Positions 8,805-17,666 of a stretch of DNA of 64,000 nt are shown here, in pieces. Under the pieces are notes generated by a model that was not told the origin of the DNA, did not search any database, and was given only the letters and a program-made list of their open reading frames with translations. A program made the position numbers and the translations under genes. The DNA is taken from contig CAWALL010000008.1 in the NCBI GenBank assembly GCA_963782885.1, positions 724,565-788,564 of the forward strand, in the 5' to 3' direction. This stretch comes from DATAOG01 sp963782885 (lineage in GTDB: Bacteria; Pseudomonadota; Alphaproteobacteria; Geminicoccales; Geminicoccaceae). Every line of letters begins with the position of its first letter. The stretch's first letter is position 1.

Positions 8805-9223
8805 ACCCGCCGCGCAGCGTCCGCGGCCGCGGCATCGTCCAGGGCCGGGCGGCAGGCCCGGCGCTGGTCGCCAGAGAGCCGATCTCGTTCCTGGGCGACG
8901 TCGACATCCGGACCGGGACGGTGGTCGGCGACCTGCCGAGCGTCCGCGGCCAGAGCCTCGCCGGCAAGGTCCTCGTGTTTCCGGCCAGCATCGGCTCCGC
9001 CGGCGCCTGGCGTTTTCTCTACCAGCTTTACCAGCACGGCACGCACCCGGTCGCCCTGGTCTGCCGGGAAGTGCCCGACCCGTCGGTCGTCCAGGGCGCG
9101 ATCCTGGCTGGGATCCCGATCGTCTGCGCGCCGGAGGAGGACGTGCTGAGCATGATCGAGCCCGGTGCCAGGCTCGAGGTCGACGGCAGCGGCCTGATTC
9201 TGATCGGCGCCCGATCGCATTAG
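8801..9223 (+). CDS. Aconitase X swivel (small) subunit, DUF126
   Basis: 140-aa small subunit corresponding to aconitase domain 4 (swivel), which completes the AcnX active site. GRGIVQGRAAGPALV near the N-terminus and GKVLVFPASIGSAGAWRFLY in the middle are the family hallmarks; the serine in the latter is the likely substrate-binding residue. The GTG start at 8801 overlaps the TGA of the large subunit (GTGA), which implies translational coupling and equal stoichiometry. The end ARSH is followed by a 120-bp gap before the next gene. Confidence 0.87.
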   Translation: MNPPRSVRGRGIVQGRAAGPALVAREPISFLGDVDIRTGTVVGDLPSVRGQSLAGKVLVFPASIGSAGAWRFLYQLYQHGTHPVALVCREVPDPSVVQGAILAGIPIVCAPEEDVLSMIEPGARLEVDGSGLILIGARSH

Positions 9224-9345
9224 CGGAACAAAGCAGTCGCGGTGGCTGTTCGCAAAACCGGGAGGGGGTGCGCTCAAGCCGCCGACGTGCGATCGCGCTG
9301 GCTTCGGACCCCGCGCAACGAAAGCTGGAAGGGTACCGGCAGCGC

Positions 9346-10392
9346 ATGTCGTACCGGCGACTCGGTTGGTGCTTTGGTTTCTATGCCTTGGCGCTCCTGT
9401 CGGCGCTCACAACCGGGGCGCAGGCCGAGCCGATAAGGCTTGCCGCCCTGACGCTTCCAGGTGATGGCGCGCTCGACGGCGCGCCCCTGGACGACGCTGT
9501 CGACTGCCTGGCGCTGAACGTCTACTGGGAGGCGCGCGCGGAGCCCCGCCTCGGCCAGATCGCGGTCGCCGAGGTGACGCTCAACCGGGTCGCCGATCCG
9601 GCGTTTCCGGATACGGTCTGCGCCGTGGTGCGGCAGGGTGAGGATCGGGGGCTCAATCTCTGTCAGTTCTCATGGTATTGCGACGGGCTGGACGATCAGC
9701 CGCGCGACCCTTCGGCCTGGCACCACGCGCGCCGGCTTGCGCTCCTGGCGCTCAGTGGACGGCTGCCCGATCCGACCGAGGGCGCGCTCTGGTTCCATTC
9801 CGACCAGGTCCACCCGGACTGGCCGGAGCTGGCGCCGACCGTGAAGATCGGCAGCCACATCTTCTATCGGACCGCGCCGGTCGAGGCGCGAACGACGGCC
9901 CAGCTTCAGGAACCACCGCCGCTGCCGCCGGCCGCGAAGCCGGCTCCGCCCGTGCGGAAGATGGCGGCCGAGGTGGTCCCGGCGGTGGCGCCCCCCGGTC
10001 CCGGCGCGAGTGCCGATCCGGTCGCGGCAATCGACCACGCCGGTGACTGTGATCAGGGCCTGGCCCAGGCGCTGGCGGGCGCGAGCGAAGCCGATTTTCT
10101 GGCGCTGGTCGACCGGATGAGGCGGCATGGCGCGCAGGAGGCTGCTGCCGGGCGCGTCACCTGCGCCGGCGACACGCCTGGCGACCAGCAGGCGATCGTG
10201 CTGGCGCCGGCATCCACACCCGTTCCGACGGTGCACGCAGATCGCTCCTCGGGCGCCTTCGCGCCGACCCTGCTCGACCGCGCCGATGCGCCGCTTGCGG
10301 AGCTTGACGGCCTGGCGGCATCACTCAGCGCGCCGAGCCGACCGGCCGGGGCGCCGATCGCCGTCGACCTTGCGCCGGCCACTTCCTTCTAG
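9346..10392 (+). CDS. Cell wall hydrolase, SleB family (Hydrolase_2)
   Basis: 348-aa exported protein. The ATG at 9346 gives a signal peptide (MSYRRLGWCFGFYALALL, cleaved after AQA); an upstream in-frame start at 9268 would add a hydrophilic leader and is rejected. Residues about 45-160 form a Hydrolase_2 domain: ALNVYWEARAEPRLGQIAVA with the expected catalytic Glu in YWEAR, CQFSWYCDG, and ALWFHSDQVHPDW. The C-terminal half is Pro/Ala-rich and low complexity, typical of a wall-spanning tail. Likely a lytic transglycosylase- or amidase-like peptidoglycan remodelling enzyme. Convergent with the KorB gene, with only 3 nt between the stops. Confidence 0.85.
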   Translation: MSYRRLGWCFGFYALALLSALTTGAQAEPIRLAALTLPGDGALDGAPLDDAVDCLALNVYWEARAEPRLGQIAVAEVTLNRVADPAFPDTVCAVVRQGEDRGLNLCQFSWYCDGLDDQPRDPSAWHHARRLALLALSGRLPDPTEGALWFHSDQVHPDWPELAPTVKIGSHIFYRTAPVEARTTAQLQEPPPLPPAAKPAPPVRKMAAEVVPAVAPPGPGASADPVAAIDHAGDCDQGLAQALAGASEADFLALVDRMRRHGAQEAAAGRVTCAGDTPGDQQAIVLAPASTPVPTVHADRSSGAFAPTLLDRADAPLAELDGLAASLSAPSRPAGAPIAVDLAPATSF

Positions 10393-10395
10393 CAG

Positions 10396-11283
10396 CTAGG
10401 CGACCGCCGCCTGCTCGATGAACGGCTTGCCGCCGGCCGCGCGGATGGTCTGATCCATCGCGTCGCCGAGCGTCGGCCGCGACTGGCTGAACAGCACGCC
10501 GAGCGCTGGCGTGTTGGTGTCCATGGCCTCGGCCATCGCGGCCATCAGGTCGGTCGGATCGTGATCGGCCGACAGGTGGCGGACCTGCATGCCGAGATTC
10601 TGGTAGGTCTTGCTGGTCTTGTCGAAGGTCACGCAGGGCGAGAGGATGTGCAGGTACGAAAAGCCGCGGTGGGCGAGCAATTCCGCGATCATGTCGGTCA
10701 GGTGGTGGGGCTCGCCGGCATAGGCCTGGCCGACCCAGCTGGCGCCGTAGGACAAGAGCATCATCAGGGGATTGAGCGGCGCGTCGCGGTTCTCGTACGG
10801 GCTGGTCTTGGTCTTGAAGCCCATGACCGAGGTCGGCGACACCTGGCCCTTGGTCAGGCCGTAGATGCCGTTGTCGAACAACAGATAGGTGATGTCGACG
10901 TTGCGCCGCGCGGCGTGCGGGATGTGGCCGCCGCCGATCGCGAAGCCGTCGCCGTCGCCCCCGATCGCGATCACCGTCAGCTTGTCGTTGGCGAGCTTGA
11001 TCCCGGTCGCGACCGGCAACGTCCGCCCGTGCAGGGTGTGGAAGCCGTAGGTGTCCATGAAGAACGGAAAGCGCGAGGCGCAGCCGATGCCGGATACGAT
11101 CACCGCGTCCTTGTTGGCGATGCCGAGCCGGTTGAGCGCCAGCGTCAGGCCCTCGGTCATGCTGAAATAGCCGCAGCCCGGGCACCAGGTCGGCAGCGAC
11201 TTGGAGCGGTAGGACAGACGGCCCGCGCCCTGGATCTCCTTGAGCTTCTCCTCGAGGTAGATGGGCTCGCGCAGCTCGGCCAT
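10396..11283 (-). CDS. korB: 2-oxoacid:acceptor oxidoreductase beta subunit
   Basis: 295-aa ThDP-binding beta subunit of a KorAB-type 2-oxoacid oxidoreductase, which decarboxylates a 2-oxoacid to an acyl-CoA. Motifs: CPGCGY near residue 34 and VSGIGCASR (Cys residues for the proximal 4Fe-4S cluster), the ThDP/Mg motif GGDGDGFAIGGGHIPHAARR, then DNGIYGLTKGQVSPTS. Last gene of a four-gene operon, 24 nt after the alpha subunit. The motif set is that of 2-oxoglutarate-type enzymes, but pyruvate, indolepyruvate and phenylglyoxylate enzymes share it, so the substrate is not certain. Confidence 0.87.
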   Translation of the reverse strand: MAELREPIYLEEKLKEIQGAGRLSYRSKSLPTWCPGCGYFSMTEGLTLALNRLGIANKDAVIVSGIGCASRFPFFMDTYGFHTLHGRTLPVATGIKLANDKLTVIAIGGDGDGFAIGGGHIPHAARRNVDITYLLFDNGIYGLTKGQVSPTSVMGFKTKTSPYENRDAPLNPLMMLLSYGASWVGQAYAGEPHHLTDMIAELLAHRGFSYLHILSPCVTFDKTSKTYQNLGMQVRHLSADHDPTDLMAAMAEAMDTNTPALGVLFSQSRPTLGDAMDQTIRAAGGKPFIEQAAVA

Positions 11284-11307
11284 GATGGCGGTTCCCTTGT
11301 GCGAAAA

Positions 11308-13101
11308 TCAGGCGGCGGCGAAGCGCCGTTTGGCATCGACCTTGGCCAGACGGCGGACCTCGGCCAGGATGTCGTCGACCGGCATCGGCCGGCCCGTGAC
11401 CCGGTCGAGCCGGTGCACGACGCAGCCGGTCGCGCCGGTCATCAGGTTGGCGAACTGGCCCTCGTAGTTGAGCTCGGGCACCAGGACCTCGGCGCAGTCG
11501 GCGCAAAATCGGGAAATCGCCTCGACCGGCAGAGGCGAGAGCATGACCACCTTGATCGCGGCGCAGCGGATGCCCTCGGCGCGCGCCTTGAGCATCGCCT
11601 CGAGCGCCTCCCCGAACGTCGAGCCCCAGGCGATGATCCCGACGTCGACCCGGCCCTCGTCGCCGAACCGCTTCCAGGTCGTGAGGTCGGGGTGGTCGAC
11701 TGCCGAGGCGAGCTTGGTGTGCCGCTTCTCGGTCATCCGGGCGTGGATCTCGGGCGTGTCCTTCGGCCGCCCGGCCTCGTTGTGCTCGAGCCCGGTGATC
11801 GTATGGATGCCACCCTCCTGCCCGGGCACCGCGCGCGGGCTGACGCCGTCGTCGGTGAGCGCGAAACGCTGGTAGGGAGCGCTGCGCGCGCGGCCGTCGA
11901 GCCCTTTGATCAGGCTCGGCGCGAACGGCGGCTTGGCCGGCAGGGTCACGCTCTCGAGCCGGTTGGAAAGATAGAGGTCGAGCAGCACGATCACCGGCGT
12001 CTGATACTTCTCGGCGAGCTCGAAGGCCTTGCCGGCGCAGCGGTAGCAGCCCTCGACGTTGGTCGGCGCCAGCACGATCCGCCGGGCATCGCCCGAGGCG
12101 CCGTAAACCGCGAGATTGAGGTCCGACTGCTCGGTCTTGGTCGGCATGCCGGTCGAGGGGCCGCCGCGTTGGGAGACGAAGATGACTGAGGGCACCTCGG
12201 CCATGACGCCCAGCCCAAGCATCTCGACCATCAGCGCGAGCCCCGGGCCCGAGGTCGCGGTCGCCGCGCGCACGCCCGCATAGCCGGCGCCGATGGTCGC
12301 CGAGATCGCCGAAATCTCGTCCTCGGTCTGGAGCACGCGGCCGCCCTGCTTGGGCAGGCGCGCCGCCAGCATCTCGAGGATCGTGGTCGCGGGCGTGATC
12401 GGGTAGCCGAAGAAGGTCTCGACGTGGGCATCGAGGCAGCCGCGGACGATCGCCTGGTTGCCGCTCATCATCACCGCCCCCGGCTCGGGCTTGCCGGTCG
12501 GCCCGAGCTCGAGGAAGTCGAGCTGGAACGTCCGCGCGCCCTCGTCGTAGCCGGCATCGAAGGCCTTGATGTTGCCCTCGGTGATCGTGTCCGCCTTGCC
12601 CTTGAACTTGGTCGCGATCGTCTCGTGGAAGGCCTGGCGCGGCATGCCGTAAAGGCCGGCCGTGAAGCCCAGCGCCACCATGTTGCGCGACTTGGCGGCG
12701 TTGGTCGCGCGCTCCGAGATCTCGCGCATCGGCAGTCCATAGGGCAGCTGGCTGGGCGCGATGTGGCCGGAGATGTGCTGGCCCTCTTTGAGGGTGCTGA
12801 TCGGCGCGTCGTCGTAGATCACGGCACCGTAGTCGGCGACTTCCGGCACGTGGGCGATCGCGTGGCCGTCGTTGAGCGAGACCAGGATGTCGGATTGCGT
12901 CTTCAACGAATAGACCTGGTCCGAGGTGATCCGCGAGCAGGCGATGCACTCGCCGAAGCCCCGGATCTCGGCCGGATAGACGTCGAACGCGATCACCCGG
13001 TAGCCGGCGCGCGCCATCGCCTGGTTGAGGATCCCGCCGGCGGCGATCGTGCCGTCGCCGGCCGAGCCGCAGATCGCGATCTGAATGTCGGTACCGCTCA
13101 T
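11308..13101 (-). CDS. korA: 2-oxoacid:acceptor oxidoreductase alpha subunit, gamma-alpha fusion
   Basis: 597-aa fusion. Residues 1 to about 190 are the gamma domain (IAICGSAGDGTIAAGGILNQ, EIRGFGECIACSR). The rest is the alpha domain (VMMSGNQAIVRGCLDAHVE, FFGYPITPATTILEML, TATSGPGLALMVEMLGLGVM, GGPSTGMPTKTEQSDL). Start MSGTDIQI is chosen because upstream sequence in the same frame lies inside the neighbouring flavoprotein gene. Works with KorB to form the (gamma-alpha)beta catalytic core. Spacing of 11 nt to the upstream flavoprotein gene and 24 nt to korB indicates one transcript. No separate ferredoxin gene is present; electron exit probably uses the co-encoded flavoproteins (inference). 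Confidence 0.88.
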   Translation of the reverse strand: MSGTDIQIAICGSAGDGTIAAGGILNQAMARAGYRVIAFDVYPAEIRGFGECIACSRITSDQVYSLKTQSDILVSLNDGHAIAHVPEVADYGAVIYDDAPISTLKEGQHISGHIAPSQLPYGLPMREISERATNAAKSRNMVALGFTAGLYGMPRQAFHETIATKFKGKADTITEGNIKAFDAGYDEGARTFQLDFLELGPTGKPEPGAVMMSGNQAIVRGCLDAHVETFFGYPITPATTILEMLAARLPKQGGRVLQTEDEISAISATIGAGYAGVRAATATSGPGLALMVEMLGLGVMAEVPSVIFVSQRGGPSTGMPTKTEQSDLNLAVYGASGDARRIVLAPTNVEGCYRCAGKAFELAEKYQTPVIVLLDLYLSNRLESVTLPAKPPFAPSLIKGLDGRARSAPYQRFALTDDGVSPRAVPGQEGGIHTITGLEHNEAGRPKDTPEIHARMTEKRHTKLASAVDHPDLTTWKRFGDEGRVDVGIIAWGSTFGEALEAMLKARAEGIRCAAIKVVMLSPLPVEAISRFCADCAEVLVPELNYEGQFANLMTGATGCVVHRLDRVTGRPMPVDDILAEVRRLAKVDAKRRFAAA

Positions 13102-13112
13102 CGGGCGCTCAC

Positions 13113-14141
13113 CTAATCGTAGTCCCAAAAGGAGGAGTGCAGCCGGCCCTGGCCGTTGACCGCCAGGGTCTCGTCGCCGGCGGTATGAAACGGCTGCTCG
13201 GCACCGGCGATGTTGCGGGCGGCGATCTCGCCCATCGCCTTGACGTTCTTCCAGCCATAGTAGAAGCGGTAGGCGTTCTCCTCCGCGCTCCAGATCTGGC
13301 AGACGTCGCCCGCCGCCCAGATGTGCGGATCGGTCGTGTGCAGCTCGGGATTGACCAGGAGGCCGCGCTCGATGTCGACGCCCGAGCCGACCATGAACTC
13401 GAGCGAGGGCACGAGGCCGTAGAACGCCATCACCACGTCGGCGGCGAGCACCTCGCCGTCGCCGAGCACGACCCGGCGCGCGGGCCCACCGCTGTCGACC
13501 GCCTCGATCCGCTCGACCGGTCGGCTGTCGAGAACCTCGATCCCGGCGCGGCCGAGCGCCTCGAACAAGGGCGCCCGATCCGCCGCGTCGACCTTGTGCG
13601 GCCAGAACGTCTGCTCGCTCGGGATCAGGATCACCCGGTGGCCGGCCGCCGCCATCGCATACGCGACGTCGAGGCCCAGGATGTCGCCGCCGAGCATGAT
13701 CACCGTGCCGCGCTCCGGCAAAGCGTCGGCGGTCGTGATCGCGGTCCGGTAGGTGACGAAGCTGTGCAGGAGCGGCCGGTAGTCGGAAAGCGTCGGCGGC
13801 AGATAGCCGGCGCCGCCGCTCGCGATCAGCAGGTGGTCGTAGCCGACCTCCTCGCGATGGGCGAGCACCAGCACCCGCCGGCGCGGGTCGACCTGGGTGA
13901 CCCGGCACTTGCGCCGGACCGCGATCCGGCGGTCCTCGTAGTAGGACGGCGGATAGACCAGGAACTCCCGCCAGTCGCGCTTGCCACGGAAGATCTGCGG
14001 CAGCTGGTAGCGGTCATAGAACAGCAGCGCGCCGATCGAGATGATCGTGATCCGGTTGTCGGGATCAAGCTCGCGCAGCACCGCCGCGGCGCGGTTGCCG
14101 GCGACGCCGTTGCCGATGATCACGTGATGCTGCGTCGCCAT
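13113..14141 (-). CDS. FAD/NAD-dependent oxidoreductase (PadH-like diaphorase)
   Basis: 342-aa pyridine nucleotide-disulfide-type flavoprotein. N-terminal FAD motif HHVIIGNGVAGNRAAAVLRE, a second Rossmann segment VIMLGGDILGLDVAYAMAAA for NAD(P), and the C-terminal FAD segment HIWAAGDVCQIW. No redox-active CxxC is visible. It resembles the NADH-linked flavoprotein (epsilon, PadH) of phenylglyoxylate:NAD oxidoreductase; that parallel is from general knowledge, not from an alignment. In the operon it lies 21 nt after the GltD-like gene and 11 nt before korA, suggesting that it links the ThDP enzyme to NAD(P). Confidence 0.8.
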   Translation of the reverse strand: MATQHHVIIGNGVAGNRAAAVLRELDPDNRITIISIGALLFYDRYQLPQIFRGKRDWREFLVYPPSYYEDRRIAVRRKCRVTQVDPRRRVLVLAHREEVGYDHLLIASGGAGYLPPTLSDYRPLLHSFVTYRTAITTADALPERGTVIMLGGDILGLDVAYAMAAAGHRVILIPSEQTFWPHKVDAADRAPLFEALGRAGIEVLDSRPVERIEAVDSGGPARRVVLGDGEVLAADVVMAFYGLVPSLEFMVGSGVDIERGLLVNPELHTTDPHIWAAGDVCQIWSAEENAYRFYYGWKNVKAMGEIAARNIAGAEQPFHTAGDETLAVNGQGRLHSSFWDYD

Positions 14142-14162
14142 GGCCGACCAGTCCCGATCCGC

Positions 14163-16007
14163 TCAGACGTCCTGATAGAAGATCTCGTTCTTGGTGATCG
14201 AGATGCAGCGCGTCGGACAGACCATGTAGCAGGCGCCGCAGCGGATGCACTCGTTGTTGTCGATCCAGATGGCACCGACCCGGTCCCATTCGGTGGTCTC
14301 CTCGAGCTCGCCGTAGCTGCCGTCGTCCTTGATGTCGATGCCGCTGACCAGCTTGATGCAGTTGCGCGGTGCGACCTCGATGCAGGCGCGGCAATAGATG
14401 CAGTTGTCGGGGTCGATCTCGTATTTGTGGTGGCAGAGATAGCAGCGCTTGGCCTCCTCGACCGCGAGCTCCTGGTCGTAGCCCTTCTCGGCCTCGAGGG
14501 TCAGCGTGTCGAAGCGCGACTTCATCGGCTCCATCGGGATGTGCTGGGCCGGGATGAAATCCCAGGCGCGATCGCGCCTGGGCTCCTCGACCGGCTCGAT
14601 CTTGACCACGAGCTTGCGCCGCTCGCGGCCCATCAGCCAGTTGTCCATCTTGAGCGCGGTCTTGCGCCCGAGGCCGACCGCCTCGACCACGGTCGAGGCG
14701 CCGATCACGAAGTCGCCGGCCGCGAACAGCCCCTGGACCGAGGTCATCCCGCGCTCGTCGATCTTGACGGCGCCCCAGCGGTCGAGCTCGACCGGCAGAT
14801 CGAGGTAGTCGTTGACGGTCTTCTGGCCGATCGCGATCAGGAGCGTGTCGCAGGGCTCGACGAACTCCGAACCCTCGATCGGGATCGCCTGCCGGCGGCC
14901 GCCGGCGCGCCAGCCGCCGAGCCGGTTCTGCGCGAACTGGACGCCGGTGAGCTTCCCCTGGTCGTCGGTGATCAGGCCGACGGGCGTGCGGAGCCCGAGG
15001 ATCTTGGTGCCCTCGCGCTTGGCCTCGTGGATCTCCTCCTTGGTGACCGGGATGTATTCCTCGGTGGTTCGGATGTGGATCGTCACGTCCTCGGCGCCGA
15101 GCCGGAGCGAGACGCGCGCGCAGTCGAGTGCGGTGAACCCGGCACCGACCACGGCGACCCGCCTGCCGACCGTCTTGGTCTCGCCGCGGTGCAGTTCCAT
15201 CAGGAAGTCGAGCCCGTACTCGGCGTTCGGCAGGTGGCGCACCGGATCCTCGGCGCCGTCGTCGACACCGCGCAGCGGCAGCCGGATCGCCGCCATGCAG
15301 CCGGTCGCGAGCAGGACGCTGTCGTAATCCTCGAGCAGCCGCGACAGACGCACGTCGTTCGGGCCGGTGCCGACGGCCGTGCCGGCCTTGAGTTCGACCC
15401 CGAGCCGGAGCGCGTTGCGCACCTCGACCGACAGCACGTCGCGCGGCAGGCGAAACTCCGGGATGCCGTAGTAGAGCATGCCGCCTGGGACCACCTCGGC
15501 CTCGAAGATCGTGACGTCGTGGCCGAGCATCGAGAGGTCGTGGGCGGCCGCGATCCCGGCAGAGCCCGCGCCCACGATCGCGACCCGCTTGCCGGACGGC
15601 GTGAACAGGTTTTCGGTGATCCGGTGGCCGGACGGCTTGTGGTCGGCGGCCGCTCGCTTCAGGTGGCAGATGTTGACCGGGGCGCCGTTGCCGGGCCAGC
15701 CGTGGCGGCAGGCGTCCTCGCACGGCCGGGAGCAGATCCGCCCGAGCGTGCCCGGCAGCACGTTCGCGATCCGGTTCAGCTCATAAGAGCGGCCGTAGCG
15801 GTTCTCGAGGATCATCTGGATGTAGGCGGGGACGTTGGTGTCGGCGGGGCAGGCGGTCTGGCAGGGGATGTTCTGGCGCACCCAGCCGACATCGCGCGGG
15901 TCGGTCGAGTAGCGCACCGGCGTGACCACCCGTCGCCCATAGGACTGGCGCTCGGAAAAATCCTCCTCCTCGTCGAGATAGACCTTGCGGATCTGCTCTC
16001 CAGTCAT
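14163..16007 (-). CDS. GltD-like FAD oxidoreductase with N- and C-terminal 4Fe-4S regions
   Basis: 614-aa protein. Residues about 45-115 are the GltD-type cysteine region (IPCQTACPADTNVPAY, CSRPCEDACRHG), then FAD motif VAIVGAGSAGIAAAHDLSML (about 140), then NAD(P) motif VAVVGAGFTALDCARVSLRL (about 280). The C-terminus carries a ferredoxin domain with two cluster motifs, CIYCRACIEVAPRNC and CIRCGACYMVCPTRC, preceded by RCYLCHHKYEIDPDNC. First gene of the KorAB operon. The extra clusters suggest intramolecular electron transfer between an iron-sulfur donor and NAD(P) via FAD. The start MTGEQIRKVYLDEEEDF is supported by a family-typical N-terminus. A divergent promoter region of about 200 bp separates it from the plus-strand gene at 16210. 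Confidence 0.85.
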   Translation of the reverse strand: MTGEQIRKVYLDEEEDFSERQSYGRRVVTPVRYSTDPRDVGWVRQNIPCQTACPADTNVPAYIQMILENRYGRSYELNRIANVLPGTLGRICSRPCEDACRHGWPGNGAPVNICHLKRAAADHKPSGHRITENLFTPSGKRVAIVGAGSAGIAAAHDLSMLGHDVTIFEAEVVPGGMLYYGIPEFRLPRDVLSVEVRNALRLGVELKAGTAVGTGPNDVRLSRLLEDYDSVLLATGCMAAIRLPLRGVDDGAEDPVRHLPNAEYGLDFLMELHRGETKTVGRRVAVVGAGFTALDCARVSLRLGAEDVTIHIRTTEEYIPVTKEEIHEAKREGTKILGLRTPVGLITDDQGKLTGVQFAQNRLGGWRAGGRRQAIPIEGSEFVEPCDTLLIAIGQKTVNDYLDLPVELDRWGAVKIDERGMTSVQGLFAAGDFVIGASTVVEAVGLGRKTALKMDNWLMGRERRKLVVKIEPVEEPRRDRAWDFIPAQHIPMEPMKSRFDTLTLEAEKGYDQELAVEEAKRCYLCHHKYEIDPDNCIYCRACIEVAPRNCIKLVSGIDIKDDGSYGELEETTEWDRVGAIWIDNNECIRCGACYMVCPTRCISITKNEIFYQDV

Positions 16008-16209
16008 CGCATTCTTCAGCCCCCAGCCGGCCGGCTCGAGCCTCCCGGGTCCAGCCGCGCGCTCTCAGCCTGCACGCTGCGCATGAACCAAGCCTGAACC
16101 CCGAATCTAGGCCGATCCGATGAACTTGACCACAGCCTTGGCGCACTTGTGAGAGATCGCGGTCTCAAATATCGTGTGGCGGTTGATATCCGCCAATGGT
16201 GGGAGCCCG

Positions 16210-16956
16210 ATGGAGCGGGAGCAGCGCCGGCGGCTGCGCGAGATCCAGCGCCGGCGCGGCCACAACGTCAACGACGCGCCCGAGGTGCGCGCGGCCTGGG
16301 AGCGCTGCCGGGAGCTGAGCCTCGCCTATCTCGACGCCGTGGTCGAGGCGCACCAGTCCGGCGCACCGGGCGCGATCAAAGGCTTCGGCAAATACGCCCA
16401 CCTCGGCCCCGACGAGCAGGTGGCGCGTCAGGACCTCGATCACCGCGACTGGGCGCGGTTTATGGAGGACACGTCCTGGTTCCCGGGCCGCACGCTCGGC
16501 CAGCCGCCGCTCGAGGCGCTCGAGGCCGAGATCTTCGCCGCCTGGGGCGAGTACGCGTTCCACGCCCGCCTCCAGGGTGAACCCACCAACTGCGCCGGCT
16601 TCGACGTCGAGCGGGCGCGCCTGTTCAAGGCGGGCGCGGTCGCGGTCGGCTTCGATGACGAGGACGAGCTCGCTCAGCTGACCGACGGCGGCATGGACCT
16701 CTCGGGCCGCGAGGTCGAGGTCCTGATCCCACCCGAGGCGCTCCGAATTCTCGGCCAGGACTGGGGCTTCAAGAACAAGGTCCCGAAGATCGCACTTCGG
16801 ACCCGGCTGATCCCGGACTGGGAATTTCCGGGTTACTGGCTGATCAAGGACAACCGCGACGTCTCGCCCGCCATGCTCGCCGAGCTGCTGGCGGGCCATC
16901 CCGGCGTCACGGCGCGCCAGCTCGCAGCGCTGCGCGGCGAGGCGACCGGTCAGTAA
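16210..16956 (+). CDS. Hypothetical protein, hydrophilic, soluble
   Basis: 248 aa from the ATG at 16210, which has a GGGAG ribosome-binding site; an in-frame start at 16174 lacks one. I do not recognise the family. The protein is soluble, has no signal peptide, and is rich in Arg, Glu and Trp (FMEDTSWFPGRTLGQPPLEA, GQDWGFKNKVPKIALRTRLI). The first 30 residues are strongly basic (MEREQRRRLREIQRRRGH). Codon usage matches its neighbours, so the gene is likely real and resident. Divergent from the KorAB operon and overlapping the VOC gene tail-to-tail by a few bases. Confidence 0.6.
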   Translation: MEREQRRRLREIQRRRGHNVNDAPEVRAAWERCRELSLAYLDAVVEAHQSGAPGAIKGFGKYAHLGPDEQVARQDLDHRDWARFMEDTSWFPGRTLGQPPLEALEAEIFAAWGEYAFHARLQGEPTNCAGFDVERARLFKAGAVAVGFDDEDELAQLTDGGMDLSGREVEVLIPPEALRILGQDWGFKNKVPKIALRTRLIPDWEFPGYWLIKDNRDVSPAMLAELLAGHPGVTARQLAALRGEATGQ

Positions 16957-17528
16957 GGATTCTTGGGCGAGCGGTCCTCCGACAGGCTCGGCCGACGCGC
17001 GCTCAGGCGCTCGATCGCGTCCGCCAGATGGATCTCGGCGATGGCAGGGTCGCCGCGCTCGGTCCGGATCTTGTGCGCCGCCATCAGGACCTCGGCATGG
17101 CTGCAGCCGGCCGGCGGCTCGAAGCGGTAGGACGCGAGCTCGATCAGGAGGCCGAGCGGATCGGTGAAGTAGATCGAATCCATGAACCCCCGGTCCTTGA
17201 CGCCGCTGTGCTTGATGTCGCGCTCATTCAACCGCTCGACCGCCTGCTGGAAGGTCGCGCGCGAGAGCGCGAAGGCAAGGTGGTGGACCGCGCCCGGGTC
17301 GGTCGAGGTCCGCCTTGGATCGGGCTTGCGCTCGTCGTCGGTGAACACGGTGATCAGCCGGCCGTCGCCGGGGTCGAAGTAAAGATGGCTCTCGCCCGGA
17401 TTGTCGAGGTTGGGCTGCTCGAACACGAACGGCATGCCGAGCACGCCCTCCCAGAAGTCGATCGAGGTCTGGCGATCGGCGCCGACCAGCGTGATGTGAT
17501 GGACGCCTTGGGCCTGCAGCTTGCGCAT
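16950..17528 (-). CDS. VOC-family protein (glyoxalase/extradiol dioxygenase-like)
   Basis: 192-aa vicinal-oxygen-chelate protein. The first half reads LQAQGVHHITLVGADRQTSI then DFWEGVLGMPFVFEQPNLDN, ESHLYFDPGDG; the second reads AVHHLAFALSRATFQQAVER and YFTDPLGLLIELA. Metal-ligand candidates are His in GVHHITLV, Glu/His in ESHLYFD, His in AVHHLAF and Glu in LLIELA. The C-terminal 50 residues are an extension beyond the usual fold. A glyoxalase, ring-cleavage or isomerase role is possible; the substrate cannot be read. The 3' ends of this gene and the hypothetical at 16210 overlap by a few bases. Confidence 0.8.
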   Translation of the reverse strand: MRKLQAQGVHHITLVGADRQTSIDFWEGVLGMPFVFEQPNLDNPGESHLYFDPGDGRLITVFTDDERKPDPRRTSTDPGAVHHLAFALSRATFQQAVERLNERDIKHSGVKDRGFMDSIYFTDPLGLLIELASYRFEPPAGCSHAEVLMAAHKIRTERGDPAIAEIHLADAIERLSARRPSLSEDRSPKNPY

Positions 17529-17666
17529 CGGTGGTCTCCCTCAGGAGCGGCCATGACTGGCCACGATCCCTAGAATGTATCCGCTCGCCCGGCGCGCGCC
17601 AGTTGCCGTGGATGAGCGGCCGGACCGTCCGTTGACGGGACAGGCGTGGGCCTCCAGGAGGTGGCA

